This document shows, in pieces, positions 1-10,926 of a stretch of 64,000 bases of DNA. The notes below the pieces were generated by a model that was not told the DNA's origin, searched no databases, and worked only from the letters and a program-made list of their open reading frames with translations. Source of the stretch: Coptis chinensis (taxonomy: Eukaryota; Streptophyta; Magnoliopsida; Ranunculales; Ranunculaceae); the NCBI GenBank assembly GCA_015680905.1, contig CM027382.1, positions 1,488,001 to 1,552,000 of the forward strand. Direction: 5' to 3'. The position numbers were made by a program, and so were the translations under genes. The stretch's first letter is position 1; each line of letters opens with the position of its first letter.

Positions 1-1380
1 AGTGGTAACCGCCGTTGGATAAGAAGAAGTCATCACTACTCCACTTGGTGGTGGTGGTGGCGCAGTATAGTAGACTTGCCTTCCCGCACTATCAAACGCC
101 ACTTGTGTACTATACCCACCTGTTTCTCCCATCATCATTTTCGTGATTTGAGGCAGTGCCTGTACTTGTTGTGGTTGCTGCTGCATCTGTTGCTGCTGAA
201 GCACTGGTGGTGGTGGTGGGCCCATACTATACACCGGTTGTTCCCTGTAAACATCCGGTACACCTCTTTGTTGCACTCCTACTCCTACTCCATAATAACC
301 CTGACCACCACCCATTTGTCCGGTAACCTGTCGCACATTCATCGCCGGAGTATTATACCTTCCCGCCACCGCCGGTGGCGGAACAATATACACCGGTTGC
401 TGTTGGTTTTGCTGTATCTGACTTTCTACTCCGGGAACCGGATCTGAATACCCTCCTCCGGTCACTGCCGACATATTTCTATCTTGCCAATAACCACCAG
501 CCGGCATCTGACGTGGCACCGGAACAACCGTCGGAGCTGGTTTTTCCGGCATGAAAAAATCACCTTGAAATCCTCTACCAGCCATATTTAGATTCTCCTC
601 ATTTTTCCTAATAAACATAGCTTGTTGTTGTTGTTGTTCCTGATTTGCAATCTGCAGCCTCTGTAACTCCTGTATCTGTCTTTGAATCTCATCATTCCGA
701 TCCGAAATATCAGGCAATTTCGGTTCTGAAATCGATAATTCAATCTTCGGATCCGGTAATTTCGGCTTTTCGAAACCGAACAAGAAATCTTGATTCGAAG
801 CAGTAGAACATGGAGACGATGATTGAATACTAGGTACCGAATTCAACGCGTCTACAAACCACTGTTGATTCGGTTTATCACCACCATCAGCTGAAAAACT
901 CGATTGATTTGAATTATTATTACTATTCAAAACAAACAAAAACAGCCTTAATCTAGCTGGTCTAGCACCACCACCACCACCACCACCACCAGTACTAGTA
1001 CTACGATAAAGACGATCATATTCTAGCATCATATGTTCAAGATCTTCATCATTAGTAACTGAAATCAAAGCATCTAAATCTTCACCTGGTAATTGATATT
1101 TGAAACAAATATCGGAATCACTACAAATCGTTGAGAGTTTTGAGATGATGTTTGAGAATTTAATGTTTCGATCCATTGATAAGATTTTCGTATCTCCACC
1201 AACGTAAGACAGTTGATTATCGTGTGGTCTCGGGAGGATTTTTCCACCGTAGCTACACATGAATTTCACTTTGTAGTTTGATGATTGTTGTTGTTGTTGT
1301 TGTTGGTCATCCCATGATTCAGATCGGGGTGATGAGTCGTGTGAATCGGGGTATGATGACGTGTAAGGATAGTTTTCCAT
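1..1380 (-). CDS. PB1 (octicosapeptide/Phox/Bem1p) domain protein, 3' part beyond the window
   Basis: An uninterrupted reading frame of 460 codons starts at the ATG at 1378-1380 (MENYPYTSSYPDS) and leaves the window without a stop. Residues about 36-150 form a PB1 domain. It begins with the basic strand KVKFMCSYGGKILPRP and contains an acidic OPCA-type segment, YQLPGEDLDALISVTNDEDL, at about residue 94, so both interaction faces are present. A polyglutamine run precedes the domain and a polyglycine run interrupts its last part. The remainder is a low-complexity tail rich in Q, P, G and V with polyQ stretches. Plant PB1 proteins of this type act as protein-interaction scaffolds; the specific role here is unknown. 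No intron is evident in the visible part. The start is supported by the domain beginning soon after it and by a stop-rich upstream sequence. Confidence 0.88.
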   Translation of the reverse strand, partial: MENYPYTSSYPDSHDSSPRSESWDDQQQQQQQSSNYKVKFMCSYGGKILPRPHDNQLSYVGGDTKILSMDRNIKFSNIISKLSTICSDSDICFKYQLPGEDLDALISVTNDEDLEHMMLEYDRLYRSTSTGGGGGGGGARPARLRLFLFVLNSNNNSNQSSFSADGGDKPNQQWFVDALNSVPSIQSSSPCSTASNQDFLFGFEKPKLPDPKIELSISEPKLPDISDRNDEIQRQIQELQRLQIANQEQQQQQAMFIRKNEENLNMAGRGFQGDFFMPEKPAPTVVPVPRQMPAGGYWQDRNMSAVTGGGYSDPVPGVESQIQQNQQQPVYIVPPPAVAGRYNTPAMNVRQVTGQMGGGQGYYGVGVGVQQRGVPDVYREQPVYSMGPPPPPVLQQQQMQQQPQQVQALPQITKMMMGETGGYSTQVAFDSAGRQVYYTAPPPPPSGVVMTSSYPTAVTT

Positions 1381-1929
1381 TGTAATTTTAGGGTTTTGGC
1401 ATTTGAGGAAGAGAGAGTTTTTATTTTCTTGGGTCTCGTTTTTATTATTTTCTTTTGGAAGAAATGAAACACAAGAGATATATGGGAAGCAACAATGATT
1501 GGTTTGGGGACCGCGGTGTAATTAAGATCAACGCCACGTATATGCTTTCACGCGTTACGAGATATAATTCTAGTACACCACTCTGTCGACTATCCATTTC
1601 AATGAAATACACGTGCAATTCACATCATAATAAGCTGAATCGTAAAGCTCTTTTCTTCTACCAAGTTTAATTCTCTTCTTTCTCCTCCATCAAGAATTAG
1701 AGGATTTGTAATGCAAGCCTCCTAGCCACCTCCACGTAGACATTTATTTCCTCTCATTTCACCAAAAAGCAAAGTGAAGCTGTGCAATACAGAGGTGAAA
1801 AAAAAATCTCGATGAAATGCGAAATGTTAGATTCCGTTAAGAAGCATTTTGATTGAGACGGAATGTAACATCTCTCAAAACCACCAGTATTGCAAATGCT
1901 CTTAGAGACGTAGATCTAAACAAGGCTCA

Positions 1930-2325
1930 AAATATTGCCGATATATCTGATATATTATCGATATATATTGTTTTTTTATATACCGATATAAATATATTCG
2001 ATATATTTCAATTGAATATTGATTTTTTTTCTTGATATATATTGTAATTCTCGATATAACGATATATATCAACTGATATATACGATATAAATTGTTAACT
2101 TTGACTGATATTATTGATTTTGACCAAATATTGTTAATTTTAACCTATATATTGACAATATTTACAATATAATCAACAATATTTCTAATATATTAATATA
2201 CAACACAAAATTTTGACTAGTCAATAAAAAAAATAGATATTTCTGATATTTTCAATATATATATCAGTTTTTAGATACATCAAAATATTCACCGAATTTA
2301 ATATTTTAGAACTTGAATATTAGGA
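1930..2325. mobile_element. AT-rich GATATT-family MITE copy (degenerate)
   Basis: The sequence is dominated by ATATCGATAT-like motifs and begins with CAAAATATTGCCGATATAT, resembling the terminus of the element at 6840-7250. The block is missing at the matching place in the paralogous copy near 37,545, so it inserted after the duplication or was lost there. The ends are too degenerate to read a target duplication. Confidence 0.5.
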
Positions 2326-3710
2326 GAAGGAGCTTTAGAATCTGTACTGGAAACAATTCTCAATCATAATAAATGTCAGTGGGAACCACCGAAGAAACTC
2401 AAGAAAGCAATTGGGGTGAAAGAAGAAGTCCAAGTTCAAGATAGGGTCAGTGGGTCAGTAATCACTAATATTTCAACACACATCGCAACTGTATTATAGT
2501 CTGCAATAAAGAAAGGAGAGGAAATTATTTCATATATGACATAAACCTCTACTACTACAGACTCAATGAAACTTCAAATCCCGTTGATGTAAAAAACATG
2601 AAAGAAAAAGAAACATGATCCAGTCCAACAGTAATAATCTCCCTTCCGATTAAGCTGTATATCTCCATCAAGCAGTCCTTAATGGTGGTGAAACCAATAT
2701 TACACCATCTCCCCTAACAAACAGATACTGAACATTTCGCTTTGTAGTCTGAAACACAAACAAAACAAGAGAGCGAAATCATATTGATGATTAACTTGTT
2801 CAAAACATCGAAGGCATAACTAAGATTAAACCATAAAAAAAAAAAAAAAACGTGTAGAGAAGTATATGCAGTTTGCCTAGATTTCTCTTTTCCATCACAT
2901 GCTATGTACCCATTGTTTTTGAGTCATTTTCTTTCTTTTTAATTGTGAATTTATTTCTTATACTAGAGAGGATCATGTCGTAAAGAATCTCTCATCGCCT
3001 AAGTAGATCTTTCTTTTGTCAAACGAAATACCCATATGACGCCAATGAAGGGATCGACCCCACTCAGAGCCTCAGAGTGGTAACGAGGAAGACTACCAAG
3101 AGTTGTCGAGTTGAGGCCTGTACTAGATCATATGACACTTAAATGCTCAATGTTGTCAAGTACAATTAATTCAGATAATGCCTGGATCATATATGCTTTC
3201 TTTCTTAGGTGTGCAAAATAATTTAATTAAAGCTATTTGATTAGACATTTTAAAGAGCTGTTGATCATAATTAATATATAAATGCAATGAAGCTTGACTT
3301 CAGCATGAGCAAACATTCAAGGCAGAAGCTTACGAAAAGGTCTTAACAAGGGAACTATGTGCTCTGCATCAGCAAGTACGCTAATGTAAGAAATGTTACG
3401 TAAATTAACTCTACCATGAAAACCTGTTAGACAAGATGTGGAACCTTCTAGGTACAATAAGATCAATGGGTTAACTAGCAAAGAAAAAAAAAGGGTCAAT
3501 GGGTATTGTAATCCAAAAGCGTTAACATCTCAAGAGTTTCCAGAACTCAGTTTTTGAGCTACTCAAAATTCCAGAAATTTTCAAATCTCTAACTATGGTT
3601 ATCTCACCAGTATAGCTAATGAAAGAATTTGCAGCAATGTTTATACAAGAATACAGACCTAACATAAGAGAAAAGGTATAGGGCTATATCTGTTATTTCC
3701 CTTCCTATTA

Positions 3711-4293
3711 GGGCATCTCCAATGGAGAGTGTAGATATACACTTCCACCTAGGCTCCACATAGGAGCCACTAGACTTTTACCCCCGCAATTCCACGTTAC
3801 CATACAGTGTTAGATTTACACCCTAGGTGATGAGCCAATGGAGAGTGATAGCAGTTTGTAAATTAAGTTCACGGGCGTTATATAAAACAATGTACTAGTG
3901 TGTTTTCTAAATTCTAATCTAAACGTCATCAGAAATGACATGCCGTCATAAATACAGTACAACTTCCCTCCAGTTTAAAAAGTCAACACGTGGCTTTTTG
4001 TTTCTTTTGTGTAATAATACTTATTTTTGGAATTCTTGTCTTGTGGTCTAATGTGACCTAACACAGCAGGAACGCCATTTCGAAAATCGTCTGAATCATT
4101 TTAACACACACGTGAGACCAAATAATGCCTGTCTCTTTTAAGTGGTGTGTATCCCAGGGGGGGAATTTCCCAACGAGTTTACAAATTGTTAGCTAACATA
4201 TACGGTATACATACTCCATTGGGAGTGTCTTTTTTAAGTTGGAGGTGTGAAATTTACCTACTCTACGCTTTACACCTCCCATTGCAGATGCTC
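3711..4293. mobile_element. Tourist-like (PIF/Harbinger) MITE
   Basis: A 583-bp element with imperfect terminal inverted repeats: GGGCATCTCCAATGGAG on the left, and GAGCATCTGCAATGGGAGG on the reverse complement of the right end. It is flanked by TTA (3708-3710 and 4294-4296), the 3-bp target typical of PIF/Harbinger elements. The paralogous block at about 39,175 reads CTTCCTATTATGGAG with one TTA and no element, which is the pre-insertion site. No coding capacity is seen. Confidence 0.88.
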
Positions 4294-5465
4294 TTATGGA
4301 GATAATTATCATGTGTTGATATGAAAACCTACCTTACTTACAAACTAAAGAAAATATACATTGTCCAAGTTTAGAATAATTCTAACACTTTGACAGTTTC
4401 GTTATCAAACAATATTTATGCAACAAATATTATCTCAAGTAACACCTTCCCTAGGACATTAAACTTGCAACATGGCAATTCAAAACTTATTAACATAGAA
4501 ATGTGAAAAGAGTGGCATACCCGAATAATCTCCTCATAGGTTTCATCATCTATCTCCACTGTCGTGATAGTTTCTTAAACATCCCCGAGTATCATATTCA
4601 AATGCTGGTAATGGGCCTGAAAATTAAAACCAAACCAGTGAAAGCTAGTTAGTAAACCTCAGGAGAGAGAATCATAACACACAAATAATTCATCCCCCCA
4701 CCGGTAAAGCTTTCACTTCGACATAAGTTCCCACGCTGCTTCTTTCATGTGTTCCTTATAAGAACCAATGATGAATGCACATAAGGAGTAAGGGAGGGAG
4801 CTGGTGAGAAGACAACTCGCCAATTTTATAAAGTAAAACAATACACAGCAAAAAAAAGAGGCCAAACATACTTATAAACTCAGCAGCTGATCTAACAAAG
4901 GTCTTTCAAATGCATAACCCCTCCTCTCTATTTCACAAGACTTCCAACACCATATGAAAAGCTTTATTTTGGGCTTTGGAGGATAGTATGCTAAACCAAA
5001 GCCGGTTTATCTCTAAGAACAAAATGAACTAGTGATGCCCAAAAGCAATATAAAGGTAGTCAAGTGAGCGGAGCGAACGTTCTGGGCCGAGTGGGGGGTA
5101 TGTGGACAAAAAGTCATTTGGTTGGTTTCTGTCAGTCCTCATTCCTCATCTCTTCTCTTTGTCCCTCTCCCTCTCCCTCTCCGTTCACGCCCCCACTGCA
5201 TATCAGTACGCTGTCGAGAGTCGAGAGTCGAGACCATACAGGAGTAAGGCTGTTCATTGCAACTTTCAATCACTAGATAATTTTATCCATTCCATAATTA
5301 TATTTAATCCATTTAAAGGAAATGGTCAAACACAAAATCTTTGCCTTGGATCCGTCTATTACCCTAAAACCACACAAAGATAAACTCCACGACAGATCTA
5401 CCCAAGCATAAACCCCATGGCTTACATCCTAGACTAGGTACAACACATTCCCTATACTAAACATT

Positions 5466-6550
5466 TATATAGGACTAGCTAAACTCAAACAACTTCCTTC
5501 CCGAGCAAAAATCAATGAGATAAACAAACAAACAAACGGGAAAAGTATAAAGTAGACGGACCAAACTTGATATGGAGGAAGGAATGCATTCAACCTTATC
5601 TCAATGCACAAGCACACACAAATAACCACAGCGACATATCATATATACTCAAAAAGTTGGTGGAATCCATAACTTACCAAGCACAAACTCATGTATAGGA
5701 ATAGTTCTCCATCTGCGCGCGTTAGAGAAGAGCAGAAGAAGAGGAGTTGAAATGAATTTATTTCGTGGCTCTCTTTTTTCGAGTTTTTCTTCTTCGGAAA
5801 TGTGGATTGTCGTTATGAAACACACGTGCAGTTCACATGTTGGCACTGTGTCATGGTGTGTTCGGTCCATGAAATGCTAGAACAAGTGAACAACCAACCT
5901 TGTTGCTGATCTGCAGGTCCTACATTCTGCTTCATAGTTAGTTACCCACAGACCCTGAACAAGTACACCAACTATTTGCTTACCATGAACAACAAAAGTA
6001 CACCAACTATTTTTTTGTTTTTCATTAACGTAAGTTAAGCAAGCCGACTAGCAAAGTGGGTAAAATTTTGCCAACATCAAAGAGTCACTGATCTTATTTA
6101 AAATAGGTTTAAAAAAAAATATAAAATTGTACACCCCAATTAACGGCTAATTTTATATCAATTTAGAGTTGGTTATTATATTTAAGGTCAACTACCAATT
6201 ACATAAAAGATGCATATAATTAGAGCATACAATCGGAATTATAACAAATTTAGGCACTTTATTAAATGCCCAAGTCTTATCTCAAAATTAGGGTTTGGCC
6301 TCCAAACTTTAACGGTAAATTAGAATTTGGTCATAAGAGTAAATGTGTCAATATATAAAATATGGATGTGCAACCGTCAATTTTGACCTAAATACAAATA
6401 AACGATCAATAGGTGACCCACTGCAAATTATCCAATTGAAAAATAGCCCAAAAGCCAAATAGCCTATATATATTGGCTACGTTGAGATACAGAAAATGAC
6501 ATATCTAATTAACATACGCAATTCTATCTCCTATACAATGAACTAAAAAC
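5466..6550. other. Intergenic; truncated SINE-like fragment near 6045-6115
   Basis: No gene is supported here. At about 6045-6115 the sequence GCCGACTAGCAAAGTGGGTAA followed by CACTGATCTTATTTAAAATAGG resembles the ends of the tRNA-derived SINE at 35,737 with its middle missing. The rest is AT-rich and unremarkable. Confidence 0.4.
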
Positions 6551-6552
6551 TG

Positions 6553-6737
6553 ATTTTATGAGGATGTGATCTCCACAAAAAATCAGCTTCTTTGAACATG
6601 TCTAACCCTACCAAAGGTTGTGTTTAAGTTAGAAATTTATCTGACGGTCCAGAATTTTAACACTCTTTTGACAAGACTAGACACATCCGATTGAGCTAAT
6701 TTTTTGTGGAGATACTATTCATAATATGAAGGTAATA
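6553..6737. mobile_element. Small foldback (MITE-like) element
   Basis: The arms TGATCTCCACAAAAAATCAGCT (from about 6567) and AGCTAATTTTTTGTGGAGAT (from about 6694) are inverted copies of each other. They enclose about 110 bp without coding potential. No clear target duplication was found, so the family is unassigned. Confidence 0.4.
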
Positions 6738-6839
6738 TCTACCAAAAATCAACCCTTAGAGCATTGTGCAAGTCCGCAAATGAGCGACCATTCAATTTGA
6801 AGAACTCCGTACTTTCTGTATTTTTATAGAAGTTTAGAG

Positions 6840-7250
6840 CATAGTACAAAATATCCCGATATATCGCGATATTTGGGGATATCTATCTATATTTCAGAAA
6901 AAGATATTTAAATATCACGATATGTTTAGAGATATATACGACTGCAAATATCAGTTATATTTCGTTAATATTTGCGATATTTGTGATATTTATGGATATT
7001 TGGCGATATTTTGTATATATAACAATTTTATTTAATATTTACTATTATATTTCAAATAAATATAAATAATGTATCATGATATATCAATAAATATCCACAA
7101 TATCTATGATATTTGTCGATATTTTGGATATATCCACGATATTTGCATGTGAAACAATGTCAAATATTCCCAAAGAGGGGGATATATCCACGATACATAT
7201 CCAGAAATTGAATATCGATAAATATCTATATCCTGATATTTTGTACTATG
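6840..7250. mobile_element. hAT-type MITE, GATATT-rich family (best copy)
   Basis: A 411-bp element bounded by a perfect 16-bp inverted repeat, CATAGTACAAAATATC (6840-6855) and its complement (7235-7250). It is flanked by an exact 8-bp duplication GTTTAGAG (6832-6839 and 7251-7258), the hAT target length. The interior is made of ATATCG and GATATT-like motifs on both strands. Related degenerate copies lie at 1930-2325 and 59,785-60,150. No coding capacity. Confidence 0.9.
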
Positions 7251-7338
7251 GTTTAGAGTATTGATTGTTATGGTATGATTCGACTTCCCTTCCATATCCA
7301 TACATTAACATGTTGGTATCAAATGGGGCGAAGGAATC

Positions 7339-10145
7339 TCAATGGCCCACGTCCCCTTCTAGCATATCTACCACTTTCCTCATGGAAGGCCGCCTCGAAG
7401 GTTCAAACTGGATACACCATAATCCTACCATTTCCAATTTCATTGCAATCTCTTCCTCCTCTTTACCTTGGCATTCATGCCATTTTGAACCTCCTCCATC
7501 ACCATATGTGTTACGTACATGATCTTGAGAAGACCCACTTAGGGAAGTACATCTCACTTGTCTTGCTAACATCAACCTCAAAATTCCTCCTCTTCCCCGC
7601 CATCTCTAACACAACCATTCCAAAGCTATAGACATCGGACTTATCGTCCTTTGGACCAAACTTTGTTGTATGCGGATAAAAGAAAAACAATAGAAAAAGG
7701 ACGACGAATAGCGTGTAATAACCAAGGCGCGGATTAGGTCAGTCTTAAGGAAAGATTTAGCCCTTTCAATGGTGCGAGGAAAGGCTGGCGGTGGCGTCTT
7801 TCCTCACGAGGATTCAATGGTTAACAGCGGTCTAACTTTTGCACTAGAATAGACTACCCTCTAGAACAGCAATATAACTCTCTCTGGCGGGGACGACGGG
7901 AAGAAGAGAAGAAGAAGAAGAAAGCAATCAAAGACTTATCTGTTTCGTGTAGGTAAGAGAAGGGTGTATCACGACTTCAACTTCTGTTTCGCTGGTGTGT
8001 ATGGAGGCAGCACGATTTCTGTAGCTGTGTTTATGTCAACTCCAGCCGAAACTCTACTAGACTAAATGCCCAAGCCCACGACACGGCTCGGTGCGGGGCG
8101 GGCGGGTGGCTTTGGGTGAGTCCTCCCTCCTAACACAAAAGCCTTTGTACCCTAAGGGCACGCCCTTATGCTAGAGGTTCACCTCAAATACCTCACTAGC
8201 TAGTGGTGGTTCATCAATGTGGGACTAAACAACACACAAGTATTTGAAATACACATGAAGATTCCAACAAACTTCTCATACCACATTTCTGGTGGAGCGT
8301 AGCCTGGAGTGCCTGTACCATGTGTCATTGAGATGTGACTATTCTCTTTGTTCAAAGCCATTGCCAACCCAAAATCTGACACCTTTGGCTGAAATTTGTC
8401 ATCTAAAAGGATATTATGCGGCTTAATATCACAATGTAGTATTCTATTTCGACATTCCTCGTGGAGATAAGCAAGTCCTTTGGCTGTTCCAATGGCAATG
8501 TCAAATAGTTGACTCCAAGTCAAAGTCATTATTCCTGGTACATCTTGAGGTGACGATGTGTTTTTGGATTGACCTTTGTTCATATGCTTCTTTTGGAGAA
8601 TGTATTTTTCTAGAGAACCATTCACCAGGTACTCGTAAATAAGAGCTATTCTAAAATGATCAAAGCAATACCCAAGAAGCCGAACTAAATGATTGTGGTG
8701 TATGCAGCCGATCGTGAAGACCTCATTGAGGAACTGAGTCTCGATCTGATTAGTAGTCTCATCGAGGACTTTAACAGCAATGATGAAGCCATTGGGAAGT
8801 TGGCCTTTAAAAACTGAACCAAAGCCTCCTTGGCCAATCTTTTGAGAGAAGTTATCGGTGTACTTCTTGAGTTGCTTGTAGGAAAATCTGGTTGGCCTTT
8901 CTAAAGTGTAGTTGTGCAAGAAAGTCTCTATTGAAGCTGGAGTTGTACCGTTGTCCCGCTCAAAGTAGCGCTGCAACTCATGATCATCTGTGCTTCTAAA
9001 ACGACTATGTTTCTTATGCCTTCGTTTGTATGAAATGTACAAGGCACATAGAAATATGAATGCTGCTCCGGTCAACCCAATCCCTTTTTTCACACAAAGA
9101 AATAGATCAGTAACTGTATTATAGATCCAAACCAAATGAATCTCTCATGTTAAAGAACAACTTGAACCTGTTATTAACTTACCTAAAATAAGTCGAATCG
9201 TCTTGTTGTGAGGTTTGCTTGGAAAATTCATTCCTACAGCATTAAGAATAACAGGATCCCCTTCAAAACAACAATAAAAACTACATTAATCAACCAGAGG
9301 ATCGGATCAACATGACAATCTTGAATCTAAAAAAATAAATAATCACTTCCTGATTACTTACCATCAGTGCAATTGTGTTTGTGAACCCCATCACTACAAA
9401 AGCAATTCAACTCAATATTAGCCTTCCTTTCTTGATTCAAATACCCACATCTTCCGACATCATTTTCCATACATGAATTACAATCTTCATCCCAACTAAC
9501 CTCAAATCCTTCTTGAAGCACTCTTCGCAAATTCCCAACCTTACCAAGATTACCATAGATAGTAACTGGAATATTAACTCTAAATAGACTACAATAATCA
9601 ACATGATCAAGAAACCCATCATAATAAAAACAAAAATTACTAGTCTCACCACACTCCAAACAAGGAGACTTGATCATTTTACCCAGAGTATCTTTATCAG
9701 GTTCTTTAGTACAATTTAAAAAAATACCTCTCCTATAACCAGAAGTGCTATGAAAAGTATCTGTCATGGCCCAATTTTGTGTTTCACCTGAATTTGGCAA
9801 TAAACCAGTATAAGAAGAAATAGTACCACAACCAAAAAAAGATGTGTCAACAATTCTTATTAATTTATTGGTGTAGACTTCATTTGTAAGGTTTTGTAAC
9901 AATTTGAACTTCCTGTGTGTCTCTTCAACTGTGATATAAACTGAGCTGTTTTCACATGTTATCGTTCTGTCTACACCACTACAAAGTGGGCTTCTTCCAA
10001 AAGGAAATTTTAAGATTGAGTTTCCACATGTTGATGGTGCACACTGGTTGTAGTAGTCGGTTGAGTTGGTGGCCGAGTAAATGGGATGGAAGAAAGTTGA
10101 GAAGAAGAATAAGAATTGCAATATATGGTGTAGTGCAATCTTCAT
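7339..10145 (-). CDS. LRK10L/WAK-associated receptor-like kinase, C-lobe apparently frameshifted
   Basis: A plasma-membrane receptor kinase of the leaf-rust-10-like group. Predicted exons: 10145..9362 (signal peptide [25 protein letters not shown] and WAK-associated Cys-rich ectodomain ending NCFCSDG), 9260..9183 (linker), 9083..8269 (membrane segment [16 protein letters not shown] and kinase), and 7660 onward. Phases agree at every junction. Kinase motifs are the loop GQGGFGSVF, Lys in [13 protein letters not shown] (non-RD, as in this group), SDFGLA and GTPGYAPPE; exon 4 continues [20 protein letters not shown]. The frame then reaches a stop after [10 protein letters not shown], while the next frame carries the expected [20 protein letters not shown] and [16 protein letters not shown] further shift would explain the early stop after DVGH. 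It is either a recent pseudogene or has sequencing errors there. The start chosen is the second Met, just before the signal peptide. Confidence 0.85.
7661..8268 (-). other. Intron 3 of the receptor kinase, with locally G+C-rich sequence
   Basis: A 608-bp interval between subdomain VIII and the DVYSFG segment, bounded by GT (8268) and AG (7661) on the minus strand with phase kept at 0. Its middle (about 7720-8170) is richer in G+C and in GAAGAAGA repeats than the surrounding DNA, which suggests inserted foreign sequence. I found no clear terminal repeats and do not assign a family. Confidence 0.55.
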
Positions 10146-10279
10146 TTTTGTCAAAAAAAAGTTCTCTGTCTTTCTTTTGGTGGACACTTATTTTCAAGGG
10201 GAGGGGATGCATATATTGCCGGGAATATTCAAAAGTTAAAGCTCGACTTGGACTTTTGGCACCAAGTATCGGTTGACTT

Positions 10280-10674
10280 CAATGTTTTGAAAACTGAACT
10301 GGTGATCGAACCGATTTTTTTGTTAAAATGGTTTAACCAGATTCAACCATAGTTCGACTCAGTCAGACTGATTGATGTTTATTTAGCCAATTTTTTAATA
10401 ATTATAATAACAAAATGAATAAATACATATTTTATTTTAATATTATTTTGTATAACAAAATGAATTTCTTATACAAAAAACACATAATAGTATGTTGGTT
10501 TGGAGAGGTGCTAAGTTTAATTCCTATATTATTAATTTTTCAAAAAAAAAAAAAAAAAAATTATAATAAAAATGATCTGGTTTAGAACCGGTTCAACCAC
10601 GGTTTAAACTTAGACCGAGAGTCTAATAAAAAACTCAAGGAGGGTCAACCACCGGTCCGGTTTTCTAAACACTG
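10280..10674. mobile_element. hAT-type MITE
   Basis: A 395-bp element with imperfect TIRs: CAATGTTTTGAAAACTGAAC on the left, CAGTGTTTAGAAAACCGGAC reading in from the right. It is flanked by GTTGACTT (10272-10279) and CTTGACTT (10675-10682), a 7/8 match at hAT target length. The interior has no gene. It lies just 5' of the receptor kinase gene and so within its likely promoter. Confidence 0.75.
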
Positions 10675-10926
10675 CTTGACTTGTGAATTCTTGTACTGTA
10701 TTCAGTGATTTCTAAACACTGCTTTACTTGTGAATTCTTGTACTGTATTCAGTGATGTCATTATCCTGGACCCATAAAGCTAGGCGATTTTCCAAACACT
10801 GCTTGAATTGTGAATTCTTGTACTGTGTTGAGTGATTTCTAAACACTGCTTGACTTGTGAATTCTTGTACTGTATTTAGTGATGTCATTATCCTGGAACC
10901 ATAAAGCTAGGCAGCTAGTCCATTCT
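10675..10926. repeat. Direct repeats around TGTGAATTCTTGTACTGT
   Basis: The motif CTGCTTGACTTGTGAATTCT, followed by TGTACTGTATTCAGTGAT, occurs four times between about 10,672 and 10,885. Two longer copies also include the following GTCATTATCCTGGA and CATAAAGCTAGGC. This is a local tandem duplication of the sequence next to the MITE end. Confidence 0.8.

Larger units (their letters stand above)
1625..5465 (-). pseudogene. Truncated LSM3 paralogous copy (duplicated block)
   Basis: This stretch is a decayed direct copy of 37,440-40,090, which holds the intact LSM3 gene. The exon 3 equivalent (2748..2668) is intact and would encode [15 protein letters not shown] and the same C-terminus. The exon 2 equivalent (4616..4521) keeps its length of 96 nt, but AYDQ has become AHYQ and an in-frame TAA replaces the Glu codon after GDV. 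The exon 1 region ([10 protein letters not shown]...) is not found; similarity ends near 5465. Intronic sequence is also shared, so this is a DNA-level segmental duplication and not a retrocopy. Two transposons sit only in this copy (about 1930-2325 and 3711-4293). A functional LSm3 protein cannot be made from it. Confidence 0.85.

Noticed and set aside
76-447. Plus-strand reading frame of 123 codons rich in His/Trp/Leu
   Set aside because: It is the complement of the Gln/Pro/Gly-rich tail of the PB1 gene on the minus strand.
5064-5383. Overlapping plus-strand frames with SPSPSPF and SLSLSLS runs
   Set aside because: A CTCTCCCT simple repeat within the pseudogene block; no family resemblance.
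7661-8268. Separate transposon call for the G+C-rich interval in the kinase gene
   Set aside because: No terminal repeats or target duplication; phase-correct GT and AG borders fit an intron better.
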